64,000 bases of DNA from Cognatishimia maritima (GTDB lineage: Bacteria; Pseudomonadota; Alphaproteobacteria; Rhodobacterales; Rhodobacteraceae). Location of the stretch: contig NZ_FQWM01000002.1 in the NCBI RefSeq assembly GCF_900129685.1, forward strand, positions 458,654 to 522,653, given 5' to 3'. Numbering within the stretch: position 1 is the first letter of the stretch; each line of letters opens with the position of its first letter. This document shows, piece by piece, positions 43,900 to 52,831 of this stretch. Made by a program: the position numbers and the translations under genes. The notes beneath the pieces are model-generated. The model was not told the origin of the DNA, searched no databases, and saw nothing but the letters and a program-made list of their open reading frames with translations.

Positions 43900-45756
43900 C
43901 TATTCGGCGGCCTCCGACCCCAGAAATCCGCCCGACTGCAACCGCCAGAAGCCTGCATAAAGCCCGTCCTGCGCCAGCAGCTCGTGATGTGATCCGTCTT
44001 CTACAATCTGACCTTGGTCCATCACAACAATGCGGTCCATCTCTGCGATTGTGGACAGGCGATGCGCAATCGCGATGACGGTTTTGCCTTCCACCACCTC
44101 ATGCAGTGCCGCCTGAATTTCCGCTTCGACTTCGCTATCCAGCGCCGAAGTCGCCTCATCCAGCACAAGGATCGGCGCGTCTTTCAGAATTGCCCGTGCA
44201 AGCGCAATCCTTTGTCGTTGCCCACCCGAAAGCTTCACCCCCCGCTCACCCAAATGCGCGTCAAACCCGTTACGTCCATTGGGGTCTTGCAAGTCTGCCA
44301 CGAACCCATCTGCGCGGGCCTTCTTCGTGGCCGCAAGCACCTCTGCCTGCGTCGCTTCTGGTCGGCCATATCGGATGTTGTCAAAGGCGGATCGATTGAA
44401 CGTGGCCGTATCCTGCGTCACCATGCCGACCTGGCGGCGCAGACTGTCCTGCGTGACACCGGCGATATCCTGACCGTCGATCAAGATCCGCCCAGATTCA
44501 GGATCATAAAGCCGCAGCAGCAGCGACACCAAGGTCGACTTCCCGGCCCCGGATGCACCGACAACGCCCACCTTCTCTCCGGCTTTGATCGTAAGCGACA
44601 CGCCAAACACGCCGCCCGCCTCACTGCCATAGGCAAAGCTGACATCCTCAAACCGAACTTCGCCGTTGTTCACTGCCAGTGGCTGCGCTTCGAGGCGATC
44701 CTGCAGCGTCAATGGCCGTGCCAAGGTGCGAATGCCATCTTCGACTTCGCCGATCTGGCCAAAGATCGACATCAACGTCCAACTGACCCAGCCCGTCATC
44801 TGCGCCAATCGGATGGCCATGGCCCCCAACGTGGCCAGCTCTCCGGTCGTCACACGCCCCGACTGCCAGCCGAGCAACCCAGCCCCGACCATCAATACCG
44901 GCAAAATCCCCGCCAAGAGGATCATCGATGCGCGCATGCCCACGGCCAACTGCGCCCATTCCAACCCGCGTTGTCGGTAAATTTCCGACTCTGCCAATAC
45001 CGCTTGGTCTTCATGCTCTGAGGTCGCAAACAGTTTGACGGCGCGCATATTGACCGCCGTGTCCACAATTTGCCCGGTCACTCCGGCACGCGCGTTGGCG
45101 CGGGTTTTTGATCGCGCCCGGACACGCGGCAGAAAATACCGCAGCAGCAGAACATAGGCTGCAATCCATCCCAGAACAATCGCCCCAAGAACCGGATCAA
45201 TCAGGCTGCCTAGCGCCAGCATGCTGATAAAGGTCGAGGTCGAAAACGTCCCCGCATTGATCACATCCGTGACAACTGCGGTCAAAGCGGACCCGGTTTG
45301 CAACTGCTTCTGCGCAATGCGTCCGGCAAAATCGTCATCAAAAAACTGGATCGGCTGTTGCGTCGTGTACCTGTTTAGCCGGATCACCACGCGATTGTGC
45401 AAATTCGGCGCGATGACCACGCTTTGAAATAGCGACGCGGCAGCAAAGACCAAGGGCCGAAAGACAAGTAGGAAAACCCCCGCAAACAGAAGCAAGCCAC
45501 CGTTGTTGGCAAAGAAGTTCTCTGGGCCTTCAAGCGTGAGGTCCAAGATTTGCCCAAGCAGATACAGCACATAGGCCTCTGAAAACCCGGCGAGCGCATA
45601 GCCCACGAAAGCCACAACCAGCGCTGCGCCAAAGCCGTCCATCACCCAAACCAAAAACCGGCCCAGCGTCGCAGGCGGCGCGGATTTGGCCGGGCGCGCC
45701 GGATCAATCAGATCGCCGAAATACCGCACGATTGCGTTGCGTTTGTCCGTACTCAT
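43900..45756 (-). CDS. ABC exporter half-transporter, second subunit
   Basis: A 618-residue protein with six N-terminal membrane helices (about residues 35-330) and a C-terminal ATPase: Walker A GASGAGKST near 405, signature LSGGQRQRIALARA near 510, Walker B LVLDEATSALD near 530 and H-loop AIAHRLST near 565. All catalytic residues look canonical. Its ATG overlaps the stop of the paralogous subunit by four bases, so the two probably form a heterodimer. Substrate is unknown (multidrug or lipid-like). Confidence 0.92.
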   Translation of the reverse strand: MSTDKRNAIVRYFGDLIDPARPAKSAPPATLGRFLVWVMDGFGAALVVAFVGYALAGFSEAYVLYLLGQILDLTLEGPENFFANNGGLLLFAGVFLLVFRPLVFAAASLFQSVVIAPNLHNRVVIRLNRYTTQQPIQFFDDDFAGRIAQKQLQTGSALTAVVTDVINAGTFSTSTFISMLALGSLIDPVLGAIVLGWIAAYVLLLRYFLPRVRARSKTRANARAGVTGQIVDTAVNMRAVKLFATSEHEDQAVLAESEIYRQRGLEWAQLAVGMRASMILLAGILPVLMVGAGLLGWQSGRVTTGELATLGAMAIRLAQMTGWVSWTLMSIFGQIGEVEDGIRTLARPLTLQDRLEAQPLAVNNGEVRFEDVSFAYGSEAGGVFGVSLTIKAGEKVGVVGASGAGKSTLVSLLLRLYDPESGRILIDGQDIAGVTQDSLRRQVGMVTQDTATFNRSAFDNIRYGRPEATQAEVLAATKKARADGFVADLQDPNGRNGFDAHLGERGVKLSGGQRQRIALARAILKDAPILVLDEATSALDSEVEAEIQAALHEVVEGKTVIAIAHRLSTIAEMDRIVVMDQGQIVEDGSHHELLAQDGLYAGFWRLQSGGFLGSEAAE

Positions 45757-47597
45757 TCCGCTGCCTCTGCCGTGCCAAGGAAGCCGCCCGATTGCCGCTT
45801 CCAGAAGCTGGCGTATTGCCCACCTCGTGCCAGAAGGTCAGTGTGGCTGCCCTCTTCGACGATGCGGCCTTCATCCATCACAAGAATCCTATCCATCTGC
45901 GCAATAGTGCTGAGACGGTGCGCGATGGCAATGACGGTTTTCCCTGCCATCATGCCATAAAGCGTCTCTTGAATGGCGGCTTCCACCTCTGAGTCTAGGG
46001 CAGACGTCGCCTCATCCAAGAGCAAGATTGGGGCATCCTTCAAAATGACCCGCGCCAATGTGATCCGCTGCTTTTGGCCCCCCGACAGTTTCACCCCGCG
46101 TTCCCCTACATGCGCGTCATAGCCTTTGCGCCCCTGCAGGTCTTCTAGATCGAGGATAAACTCATGCGCTTCGGCCTTGCGCGCGGCTTCGATCATCTGC
46201 GCCTCAGTGGCATCGGGTTTGCCATAGCAGATATTGTCGCGGATCGACCGGTGCAGCAGCGAACTGTCCTGTTGCACCATGCCAATGCGGCTGCGCAGGC
46301 TGTCTTGCTGCACATGGGCAATGTCCTGCCCATCAATCAGGATGCGCCCACCCTCGGCATCGTAAAAGCGCAACAGCAGCTTGACCAAGGTGGATTTCCC
46401 CGCCCCGCTGCGCCCGACCAGGCCTATTTTTTCACCCGGCTCAATGGTCAGCGAAATACGGTCCAACCCGCCCAAACCACGGCCATAATGGTGTGATAGA
46501 GACTGAATCTCGATCTCGCCCGCTTTGAAGTTGAGCGGTTTTGCATCAGGTGCATCGACCAGATCAATCGGCTGCGCGATGGTCTCCATTCCTTCGGCGA
46601 CCACACCCAACTGGCGGAAGAACGTGGTCAGCGCCCACATGATCCAGCCGGTCATGGCATTCAGCCGCAGCGTCAGCGCCGTTGCTGCCGCAACGATCCC
46701 GACAGAGGCACTGCCCTGCATCCAAAGCCAGATCGCCCAGCCGACGATGCCAAGGATCAGCAGCCCATTTAGCGCCACCAGCGCCACATCCATCACGGTG
46801 TAAATCCGCATCTCGGTCTGAAAGGTGCTGCGCGTGGATTCAATCGCCTCTTTGGCGTAATCAAGTTCGGTTGAATTCTGCGCAAAGAGCTTTACCGAAA
46901 GGATGTTGGTATAGGCATCCACCACTCGCCCTGTCACGGTTGACCGCGCATCAGACGCGGCCTTGGACGCCGGACCAACCCGCTTAACCGTCCACGCCAC
47001 AAGCCATGCATAAAGCGCCAGCCAAATGACAAGCGGCAACAACAACCGAGGGTCCGCTTGGCTAAGAATGACCGCCGCGCCAACAATATAAGCCAGCGAA
47101 AAGGCGATCGCGTCAAAGACCTGAAAGATCGCTTCCCCTGCTGCCGGCGGCGTTTGCATGATCCGGTTGGCTATGCGCCCGGCAAAATCGTTTTCAAACC
47201 AGCCGACGGACTGCCGCAGCACATGTTTGTGTGCGCGCCAGCGGATCAGCGTGCCAAAGTTTGGTAAAATCGCATTGTTCAGAACCAGCACATCCAAGGC
47301 CTGCAACACAGGCCGGATCAACAGCACAAATACCCCTGCCCAGATCAGTTCGGTGCCATAGGTCGCCCAGACTTCTGCCGGATCACCCGCCAGCAAATCC
47401 ACCAGGCGCCCCATGTAGTAGATCAGCCCGATCTCTACGACCGCAACCACCACGGACATGATCGCCGCGACCCAAAAGACCCGCTTAAATGGGCCCATAT
47501 AGTCGCGCAAAAACGGCCACAGCTTGCGCGGCGGCGTATCGGTTTCGGCAAAGTCCTCATAGGGATCGACAAGATTTTCAAAGAAACGAAAAAACAT
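45753..47597 (-). CDS. ABC exporter half-transporter, first subunit
   Basis: A 614-residue paralogue of the downstream gene. It has six membrane helices and a canonical ATPase: GRSGAGKST near 400, LSGGQKQRITLARV near 505, LLLDEATSALD near 525 and AIAHRLST near 560. Unlike many heterodimeric exporters, neither subunit shows a degenerate catalytic site by eye. The upstream 205 bases hold an eight-codon leader frame, a 20-bp palindrome and a possible terminator, so expression may be conditionally controlled. The ribosome site is weak (GAGTGAG). Confidence 0.92.
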   Translation of the reverse strand: MFFRFFENLVDPYEDFAETDTPPRKLWPFLRDYMGPFKRVFWVAAIMSVVVAVVEIGLIYYMGRLVDLLAGDPAEVWATYGTELIWAGVFVLLIRPVLQALDVLVLNNAILPNFGTLIRWRAHKHVLRQSVGWFENDFAGRIANRIMQTPPAAGEAIFQVFDAIAFSLAYIVGAAVILSQADPRLLLPLVIWLALYAWLVAWTVKRVGPASKAASDARSTVTGRVVDAYTNILSVKLFAQNSTELDYAKEAIESTRSTFQTEMRIYTVMDVALVALNGLLILGIVGWAIWLWMQGSASVGIVAAATALTLRLNAMTGWIMWALTTFFRQLGVVAEGMETIAQPIDLVDAPDAKPLNFKAGEIEIQSLSHHYGRGLGGLDRISLTIEPGEKIGLVGRSGAGKSTLVKLLLRFYDAEGGRILIDGQDIAHVQQDSLRSRIGMVQQDSSLLHRSIRDNICYGKPDATEAQMIEAARKAEAHEFILDLEDLQGRKGYDAHVGERGVKLSGGQKQRITLARVILKDAPILLLDEATSALDSEVEAAIQETLYGMMAGKTVIAIAHRLSTIAQMDRILVMDEGRIVEEGSHTDLLARGGQYASFWKRQSGGFLGTAEAAE

Positions 47598-47649
47598 GTA
47601 AAACTCACTCGGTATTCCTGATCAGGGTCAGGCAACATTTCGGATAAGC

Positions 47650-47688
47650 AAAAGGGTCGGCCAAAGCCGCGCAAGCGATCATTGACCC
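47650..47688 (-). terminator. Possible leader terminator upstream of the ABC exporter
   Basis: On the minus strand GGGTC (47688-47684) can pair with GACCC (47658-47654), with an inner GGC/GCC stem and TTTG loop, followed by TTTT (47653-47650). The GGGTC arm is also half of the palindrome at 47679-47698, so the two structures exclude each other. The stem is interrupted and weak. Confidence 0.35.
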
Positions 47689-47698
47689 GGGTCAATGA
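47679..47698. promoter_or_regulatory. 20-bp perfect palindrome upstream of the ABC exporter
   Basis: TCATTGACCCGGGTCAATGA is fully self-complementary. On the minus strand it begins four bases after the stop codon of the leader frame and lies about 80 bases before the exporter ATG. It may be a repressor site or, as RNA, an 8-bp hairpin with a CCGG loop. Confidence 0.6.
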
Positions 47699-47702
47699 CG
47701 AC

Positions 47703-47729
47703 TTAGGTAAACCAGGTCCGTCGATCCAT
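47703..47729 (-). CDS. Candidate leader peptide MDRRTWFT
   Basis: An eight-codon frame with ATG 47729 and TAA 47705-47703. GAGGAG (47741-47736) lies six bases upstream, one of the best ribosome sites in the window. It is placed directly before a palindrome and the ABC exporter operon, as leader peptides of ribosome-mediated attenuators are. A TTGACT -35-like box lies upstream at 47783-47778. No homology can be claimed at this length. Confidence 0.4.
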   Translation of the reverse strand: MDRRTWFT

Positions 47730-47802
47730 TTGCATCTCCTCGTGAGCTGCAGCAAAGGTGGCGCAGGTCTCAGAATGAGTCAATATTTGAATTTTTAGCG
47801 CG

Positions 47803-48966
47803 TCAGCTTTTCAGCAGCGCGGCCTTTTCCAGCGTGAAATCAGAGGCAACCCATTTGCTTTCCAACGCCTTCAACCGCTCGCCCAACGCTTTGCCTTGAA
47901 AGGCTGGCATCAATTCTGCAGCGGTCACAGGAAACTTTGCCCCGGCCCCCCGCGCGATGTCGGCTTGATAGTTGGGCGGCAAGGGTTGCTCAAACACAGC
48001 AGATCGCAGCAAGACCACCGACAGCGCGGTTGCCGCATCATTGCGATAGGCGATTTCAGCTGCGTTTGATGGGACCCCAACCAAAGTCCGCATCAACAAA
48101 ACCTGCGCGGCGTCTTTCTTGGACAAGCGCAGGCTTTCATCAATTCTCTCGCCACCCAACGCCGCCAGTCGCCGGATCGGGTCCGGCGCTACGCCGGCGT
48201 CCTGTTCAAAATGCACCAAGGGCGCGAGCGGTTTGTCGTCAGCACCGTCAACGATATATTGCAACACCCCGCACTGGCGCATCACCGCAACGGCAGGCGC
48301 GGGGTCGTTGGCCGACAAAAGTTTCAGCATCTCGGCGCCAACACGTTCGCGCGAAAGCGTCTCTAAACCGCTTGATAGGGACGAAATAGCGGCCAAAGTC
48401 TCTGCATCCCAGCCCAGCGCGGGATCGCCGTACCAGGCGTTAAAACGGAAGTAGCGCAGGATGCGCAGGTAGTCCTCTCGGATGCGCTGTTCGGCGTCGT
48501 CGATAAACACGAATCGACGCGCCGCAAGGTCTGTTAAGCCGCCTAGGGGATCTACGATCTCTCCGCTTGGCGTCGCATAGATGGCGTTCATCGTGAAGTC
48601 GCGCCGGTGCGCATCGTCTTCGACGTGGTCGGAAAAGGCGACGACCGCGCGCCGCCCATCGGTTTCGACATCTTTGCGGAATGTCGTGATTTCATGCGGG
48701 ATGCCGTCGGCGACCACGGTGATCGTGCCATGGTCTGCGCCGGTTGGAATGGCTTTCAACCCGGCGGCATTGACCAATGCCATCACCCGATCCGGGCGCG
48801 CGTCGGTGGAAATATCGATGTCGGACACCGGGACACCCAAAAGCGCATTGCGCACGCAACCGCCGACAAGCAAGGCCTGAAAGCCTGCGTCGGTCAGCAT
48901 GGCGCAAACGGTCTGGGTTGATGCCCGTGTCAGCCAATCGCCTGTGACCCTTGGCGCTTCTGTCAT
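47803..48966 (-). CDS. cca: CCA tRNA nucleotidyltransferase / poly(A) polymerase family
   Basis: A 387-residue class II nucleotidyltransferase. LVGGCVRNALLGVPVSDIDISTDARPD near residue 33 holds the GG and DxD catalytic motifs; RRDFTMNAIYATPSGEIVDPLGG near 115 and the RIREDYLRILRYFRF region near 160 are typical. It adds or repairs the 3' CCA of tRNAs. The start overlaps the upstream Nudix gene by four bases. Confidence 0.92.
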   Translation of the reverse strand: MTEAPRVTGDWLTRASTQTVCAMLTDAGFQALLVGGCVRNALLGVPVSDIDISTDARPDRVMALVNAAGLKAIPTGADHGTITVVADGIPHEITTFRKDVETDGRRAVVAFSDHVEDDAHRRDFTMNAIYATPSGEIVDPLGGLTDLAARRFVFIDDAEQRIREDYLRILRYFRFNAWYGDPALGWDAETLAAISSLSSGLETLSRERVGAEMLKLLSANDPAPAVAVMRQCGVLQYIVDGADDKPLAPLVHFEQDAGVAPDPIRRLAALGGERIDESLRLSKKDAAQVLLMRTLVGVPSNAAEIAYRNDAATALSVVLLRSAVFEQPLPPNYQADIARGAGAKFPVTAAELMPAFQGKALGERLKALESKWVASDFTLEKAALLKS

Positions 48967-49559
48967 GCCGACACCCGCTCTGCCAGCCCCCGAAGAATGC
49001 GCGCGGTCGCCCCCCAGATGTAATAGGGGCCGTAGGGCACGGCATAATAGCGCCGAAGCTGCCCGCGCCAGCGGCGGCCTTCGATGACGTAACTCGAAGG
49101 CGTCACTAGATGGGACAAAGGCACGTGGAACACCTCGTCGACCTCACCGGATTCGGGGACAAAGTCAAAGGGCGCTTTGACCTCGGCCAAAACCGGCGTG
49201 ACGGTGAAACTCGTCACGGTTTCATGGCTGGGCAGGGTTCCCAAAACGCGCACGTTTTCAGGCGATAGCCCGATCTCTTCCTGCGCCTCGCGCAGAGCGG
49301 CGGCGACAACATCCACGTCGCCCTCATCCTGTTTGCCGCCGGGAAAGGCGATCTGGCCCGGGTGGTGTTTCAAGTGCGACGCGCGTTTGGTCAGAATGAC
49401 CTGCGCCGCCCCATCAATCATCTGCACCGGCACCAACACACCGGCCGGCCGCAGCTTGCGCCCAGCGGGCAGTTCCACACCGGGGTTCAGGTCAAAATCC
49501 GATGACGGCCCGCTGTCGCGCTGAAGCGCTGCCAAGAGTGTCGTCATCGAAGAACTCAT
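48963..49559 (-). CDS. CoA pyrophosphatase (Nudix)
   Basis: A 198-residue Nudix hydrolase of the CoA/NADH-pyrophosphatase type: LTKRASHLKHHPGQIAFPGGKQDEG is the CoA-specific motif, running into the Nudix box REAQEEIGL (about residues 65-105). It hydrolyses CoA derivatives to 3',5'-ADP and 4'-phosphopantetheine. It overlaps hslO upstream and cca downstream by four bases each. Confidence 0.9.
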   Translation of the reverse strand: MSSSMTTLLAALQRDSGPSSDFDLNPGVELPAGRKLRPAGVLVPVQMIDGAAQVILTKRASHLKHHPGQIAFPGGKQDEGDVDVVAAALREAQEEIGLSPENVRVLGTLPSHETVTSFTVTPVLAEVKAPFDFVPESGEVDEVFHVPLSHLVTPSSYVIEGRRWRGQLRRYYAVPYGPYYIWGATARILRGLAERVSA

Positions 49560-50545
49560 TCTGCGGGTTTCTCTGCCTGAAAGCCCACCGTGGCCGGATC
49601 AAGATCGTAATGCGCTCCGCAGAACTGACAATCCGCCGTCACGCGGCCTTCTTCGGTGGTCATCTTTTCAATGTCCTTGGCCGAGTAGATCGACAAAGAC
49701 TGCCGCACGCGATCCTCAGAACAGGAACAGCCAAAAGCCACCGATTGCGCATCATAGACCCGCGGCTCTTCCTCGTGGAACAGGCGCAGCAACAAGGTTG
49801 TCGGTGGCACGCTTGGGCCGATCAATTCCAATTCCTCGACCGTATCCAACAGGATATTCGCGCGGTTCCAGTTTTCTTCTTCGTCATCCTCAAGAAGATC
49901 GCTCGCCGTCAACTGACCTTTCTCGCCAGACCCGCCTTCACCGGTGACATGCATCGCAGCCTTCGGCATATGCTGCAGCATCACGCCGCCTGCACGCCAG
50001 TGTTCGCCCACGCCCGGTTCAATGGATTTGCCAAAGCGCAGCGAAAACCGCGTTGGGAGCTGTTCAGACTGGGCAAAATACCCCTCGGCACTGGCGCTGA
50101 GAGAGCCGCCGGTCAAAGGTGCAATTCCCTGATAGGGCTGCATGCCCTTGCCCTGGTCGATCAGCACCGCGAAATAGCCCGCGCCCAGTTGTTCAAACGG
50201 CGTGGCATCCGTCAAACGATCCGCATCAAAGCTGGCGTAGGCACGAATGCGGGCCGGTTCGCCCTCTTTCTGAGGCGCGTAGTAATCCGTTGCGATCATG
50301 CGCACAGGCCCGTTGGTCTGCACCTGCAAAGACAGCTTCCAACGCAGGCTGATGGTCTGCCCAATCAGAGCGGTCAGCAAAGCGATCTCGGCCACCAAGG
50401 CTTCCACGACGTCGGGATATTCATGCTGTTTCAGGATACCGTGCAGCACATTATCCAGCCGCGCAACGCGACCGCGAATGTCAGATTTATCCAGCTGAAA
50501 CGGCAGGACCGTGTCGTCCCAGGCGATTCTATTTCCGAGGGTCAT
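49556..50545 (-). CDS. hslO: Redox-regulated chaperone Hsp33
   Basis: A 329-residue protein. The C-terminal redox switch has four cysteines as CxC (AFGCSCSEDRV near residue 255) and CxxC (DCQFCGAHYDL near 312) that hold zinc when reduced. The N-terminal fold (RVARLDNVLHGILKQHEYP) matches the family. It is activated by oxidation and holds unfolded proteins. First gene of an hslO-Nudix-cca unit with four-base overlaps; divergent from a Nudix gene across 79 bases. An acidic insertion (LLEDDEEENWNRA) is present mid-protein. Confidence 0.94.
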   Translation of the reverse strand: MTLGNRIAWDDTVLPFQLDKSDIRGRVARLDNVLHGILKQHEYPDVVEALVAEIALLTALIGQTISLRWKLSLQVQTNGPVRMIATDYYAPQKEGEPARIRAYASFDADRLTDATPFEQLGAGYFAVLIDQGKGMQPYQGIAPLTGGSLSASAEGYFAQSEQLPTRFSLRFGKSIEPGVGEHWRAGGVMLQHMPKAAMHVTGEGGSGEKGQLTASDLLEDDEEENWNRANILLDTVEELELIGPSVPPTTLLLRLFHEEEPRVYDAQSVAFGCSCSEDRVRQSLSIYSAKDIEKMTTEEGRVTADCQFCGAHYDLDPATVGFQAEKPAE

Positions 50546-50624
50546 GGGGTTTCCTTACAGGCCTGATCTTGGCATACCGCAGCTATATAGGTGCGGCAAG
50601 TTGAACAAAAAGGGCTGGTAGCGC

Positions 50625-51074
50625 ATGATCAGACGGTTTGGAACCCCACCTGAACCCGCGCGGCGCTATAAACACCGTCCCGGCGTCTATGCTGTGATCT
50701 TGGCCGGTGAGGATGTGCTTGTGACACGTCAAGAGCCGGTCGGGCGCATGGCGGAACCTGAAATTCAACTGCCCGGTGGCGGGATTGACCCGGGTGAGTC
50801 GCCCCTAACCGCGCTGCATCGCGAAGTCATGGAAGAAACCGGCTGGCGCATAGCCACCCCGCGCCGCTTGGGAGCGTTCCGGCGCTTTGCCTATATGCCG
50901 GACTATGACCTTTATGCCGAAAAGCTTTGCACAATCTACGTGGCCAGCGCCGTCAGGCCGCTTTGCGCACCCAGCGAACCGGGGCACACGGCCATCTGGA
51001 TGCCGCGCGAAGCTGCGCTACAGGTCCTAGCCAACTCAGGAGACCGTTTTTTCCTCAGCCGAGCCCTTTTGTGA
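50625..51074 (+). CDS. Nudix hydrolase
   Basis: A 149-residue protein with a clear Nudix box (GGGIDPGESPLTALHREVMEETGW near residues 45-70). An N-terminal YKHRPGVYAVILAGEDVLVTRQ strand precedes it. The substrate is not predictable. Its 3' end overlaps the convergent response-regulator phosphatase gene by 20 bases. Single-gene unit, divergent from hslO. Confidence 0.87.
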   Translation: MIRRFGTPPEPARRYKHRPGVYAVILAGEDVLVTRQEPVGRMAEPEIQLPGGGIDPGESPLTALHREVMEETGWRIATPRRLGAFRRFAYMPDYDLYAEKLCTIYVASAVRPLCAPSEPGHTAIWMPREAALQVLANSGDRFFLSRALL

Positions 51075-52347
51075 CCCGCCCGACAGAAGGCGCAAATTCA
51101 AGCAACACGCCTGAAACATCGTCGGGGATCGTCCCGCTGCCCGCATAGGCCTGCAACCGCCAAAGAAACCCTTCCAGAAAATCCTCTCCGGTCTCGTCCG
51201 CCAGTTCAGATATCAGCGTGTTCAGACCATCATCATCCAGCAACGCGCCCTTGTCGTCGGGACACTCAATTGGCCCGTCTGATAGCATGAGCAATCGGTC
51301 ACCGGCATTCAGCGTCAATTCGAACTCACCATAGTCAGCGCCCGGAATCAGCCCGACGGGCAGCCCGCCCTCGCCATGTTGTTCTATACGGCCATCGGCG
51401 CGCTGCACCAGCGGATGCGGGTGGCCTGCCTGAGACAAGCGCACAACACCGCTGTCCAGATCGACCTCTGCAAGGATCATGGTGAAATATTGCTCCGTCT
51501 CGATCTCATCCAGAAAGAGACTATTAAGCTGCTCTATCACCTGATGCGGCGGCAATGCATCAAAGCCGCCGCCCGAAGAAGGGATGAGCGCGATGTTCTG
51601 GTCGCGCGAAGTGGCGGACAAATAGCCCGCCAATCGGGCCGTCATTAAAGCAGAACTGATGCCATGCCCGCTGACGTCAATGGCATATAGGCCAATGCGG
51701 TTTTGCGATATCCTGTAGTGACCCACCAGATCCCCGCCAACATGCCCGCTGGGATGCAACAGAAACGACACCCGCCCGCGCGGAAACCGAATGACCCGAT
51801 CACGCACCAAGGATTCCTGAAATTGCTTTGCCGCGCGCAGGTCCTTGTCCATCGCGTCGTGCACGGCCTGTAGTCTCGCCAATGCCACTGTGATATCCCG
51901 ATGGCTGTCGGTCAGTTCCCGCTGCATATGCATGATCCGCGACGCCGCCGACATGCGCGCGCGCAGCTCGTGTGCATCGACGGGTTTCAGCAGGAAATCA
52001 TCAACCCCCTGTTCAAGTGCGCCAACAACCGCATCCCGTTCAGAACGCGCAGTCAGCACCACGAAGTAGCAATAGTGGCTTGATCTGATCGCGCGCACGG
52101 CGTCGCACAGGGCCAACCCGTCCAGATCAGGCAGCATCCAATCTGACAGGATCAGGTCCGGCATAGTAGCGCGGCAATATTCCAAGGCTTCTGCCGCCGA
52201 CCCTGCCTCTGATACGCGATAGCCATCCCGTTGCAGGGCCGCAGACAGAATGCGGCGCTGCAACCGGCTTTGATCAACCAAAAGCACGTGTTTGATCGCA
52301 CCCGTAAACGGCTGGGGGCTTTCAGAGGTCAGTGCCGTATTCTTCAC
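51055..52347 (-). CDS. Response regulator with SpoIIE/PP2C-type phosphatase output
   Basis: A 430-residue protein. A receiver domain occupies about residues 18-140: VLLVDQSRLQRR, phosphoacceptor Asp in ILSDWMLPDLDG near 68, LTAR and KPVD. A coiled linker (SHRDITVALARLQAVHDAMDKDLRAAKQFQES) leads to a SpoIIE-like Ser/Thr phosphatase (HVGGDLVGHYRI, YAIDVSGHGISSALM, LSDGPIECPD). Such RsbU/HsbR proteins usually act in partner-switching on anti-sigma antagonists or second-messenger control. Starts with GTG 52347. The Hpt gene opposite may supply phosphate. Confidence 0.9.
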   Translation of the reverse strand: MKNTALTSESPQPFTGAIKHVLLVDQSRLQRRILSAALQRDGYRVSEAGSAAEALEYCRATMPDLILSDWMLPDLDGLALCDAVRAIRSSHYCYFVVLTARSERDAVVGALEQGVDDFLLKPVDAHELRARMSAASRIMHMQRELTDSHRDITVALARLQAVHDAMDKDLRAAKQFQESLVRDRVIRFPRGRVSFLLHPSGHVGGDLVGHYRISQNRIGLYAIDVSGHGISSALMTARLAGYLSATSRDQNIALIPSSGGGFDALPPHQVIEQLNSLFLDEIETEQYFTMILAEVDLDSGVVRLSQAGHPHPLVQRADGRIEQHGEGGLPVGLIPGADYGEFELTLNAGDRLLMLSDGPIECPDDKGALLDDDGLNTLISELADETGEDFLEGFLWRLQAYAGSGTIPDDVSGVLLEFAPSVGRVTKGLG

Positions 52348-52495
52348 GGTGCAGGTCTTTCAATGCGCAAGTTGACGTCCCTGCCGATCATGCCCAGCGC
52401 GTCTTAAAGCCCGATGAAGGAATTTCCTCTGGTTTTAATCGTGAAAGTTACCGTTCTTTAAGGTCCGCGTCGCAGGTTAAGACAAAGGAGCGCCC

Positions 52496-52816
52496 ATGAT
52501 CGACTGGCCCCACGTTAGAAAGCTGCAGCAAGACGTCGGTGCAGACGATTTTTCCGAAATCGTCGCGCTATACTTTTCTGAGGTCGAAGATGCCTTTGAT
52601 CGCATTCGGGAAAAGGGCCTGACCGCGACGGATATGCACCTGCTAAAGGGCAGTGCCGCGAATATGGGGTTTGTAGCCTTTTCCAAAGCCTGTCAGATCG
52701 CCGAACATGCGCTGCAAAACGCCGGGGTTGAATGTGACATCGACGCCGTCACCGACTCCTACAACGACTCGGTCAAAGACTTCTTGAACGGTTTGGAACA
52801 GGAGGCCAGCACATAG
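52496..52816 (+). CDS. Histidine phosphotransfer (Hpt) domain protein
   Basis: A 106-residue stand-alone Hpt protein. The phosphorylatable residue is His48 in MHLLKGSAANMGF. AAGGAG precedes the ATG. It is divergent from the response-regulator phosphatase gene across 148 bases, so the two probably belong to one phosphorelay. No histidine kinase is nearby. ilvA converges on it after 15 bases. Confidence 0.88.
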   Translation: MIDWPHVRKLQQDVGADDFSEIVALYFSEVEDAFDRIREKGLTATDMHLLKGSAANMGFVAFSKACQIAEHALQNAGVECDIDAVTDSYNDSVKDFLNGLEQEAST

Positions 52817-52831
52817 AGCACTTTTTCCTGA

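Noticed and set aside
43900-47597. Degenerate ATPase site in one exporter subunit, common in heterodimeric exporters
   Set aside because: Walker A, signature, Walker B Glu and H-loop His are canonical in both subunits.
47435-47755. 106-codon frame covering the ABC exporter leader
   Set aside because: It is out of frame with both exporter and leader peptide, overlaps the exporter start and has no ribosome site or domain.
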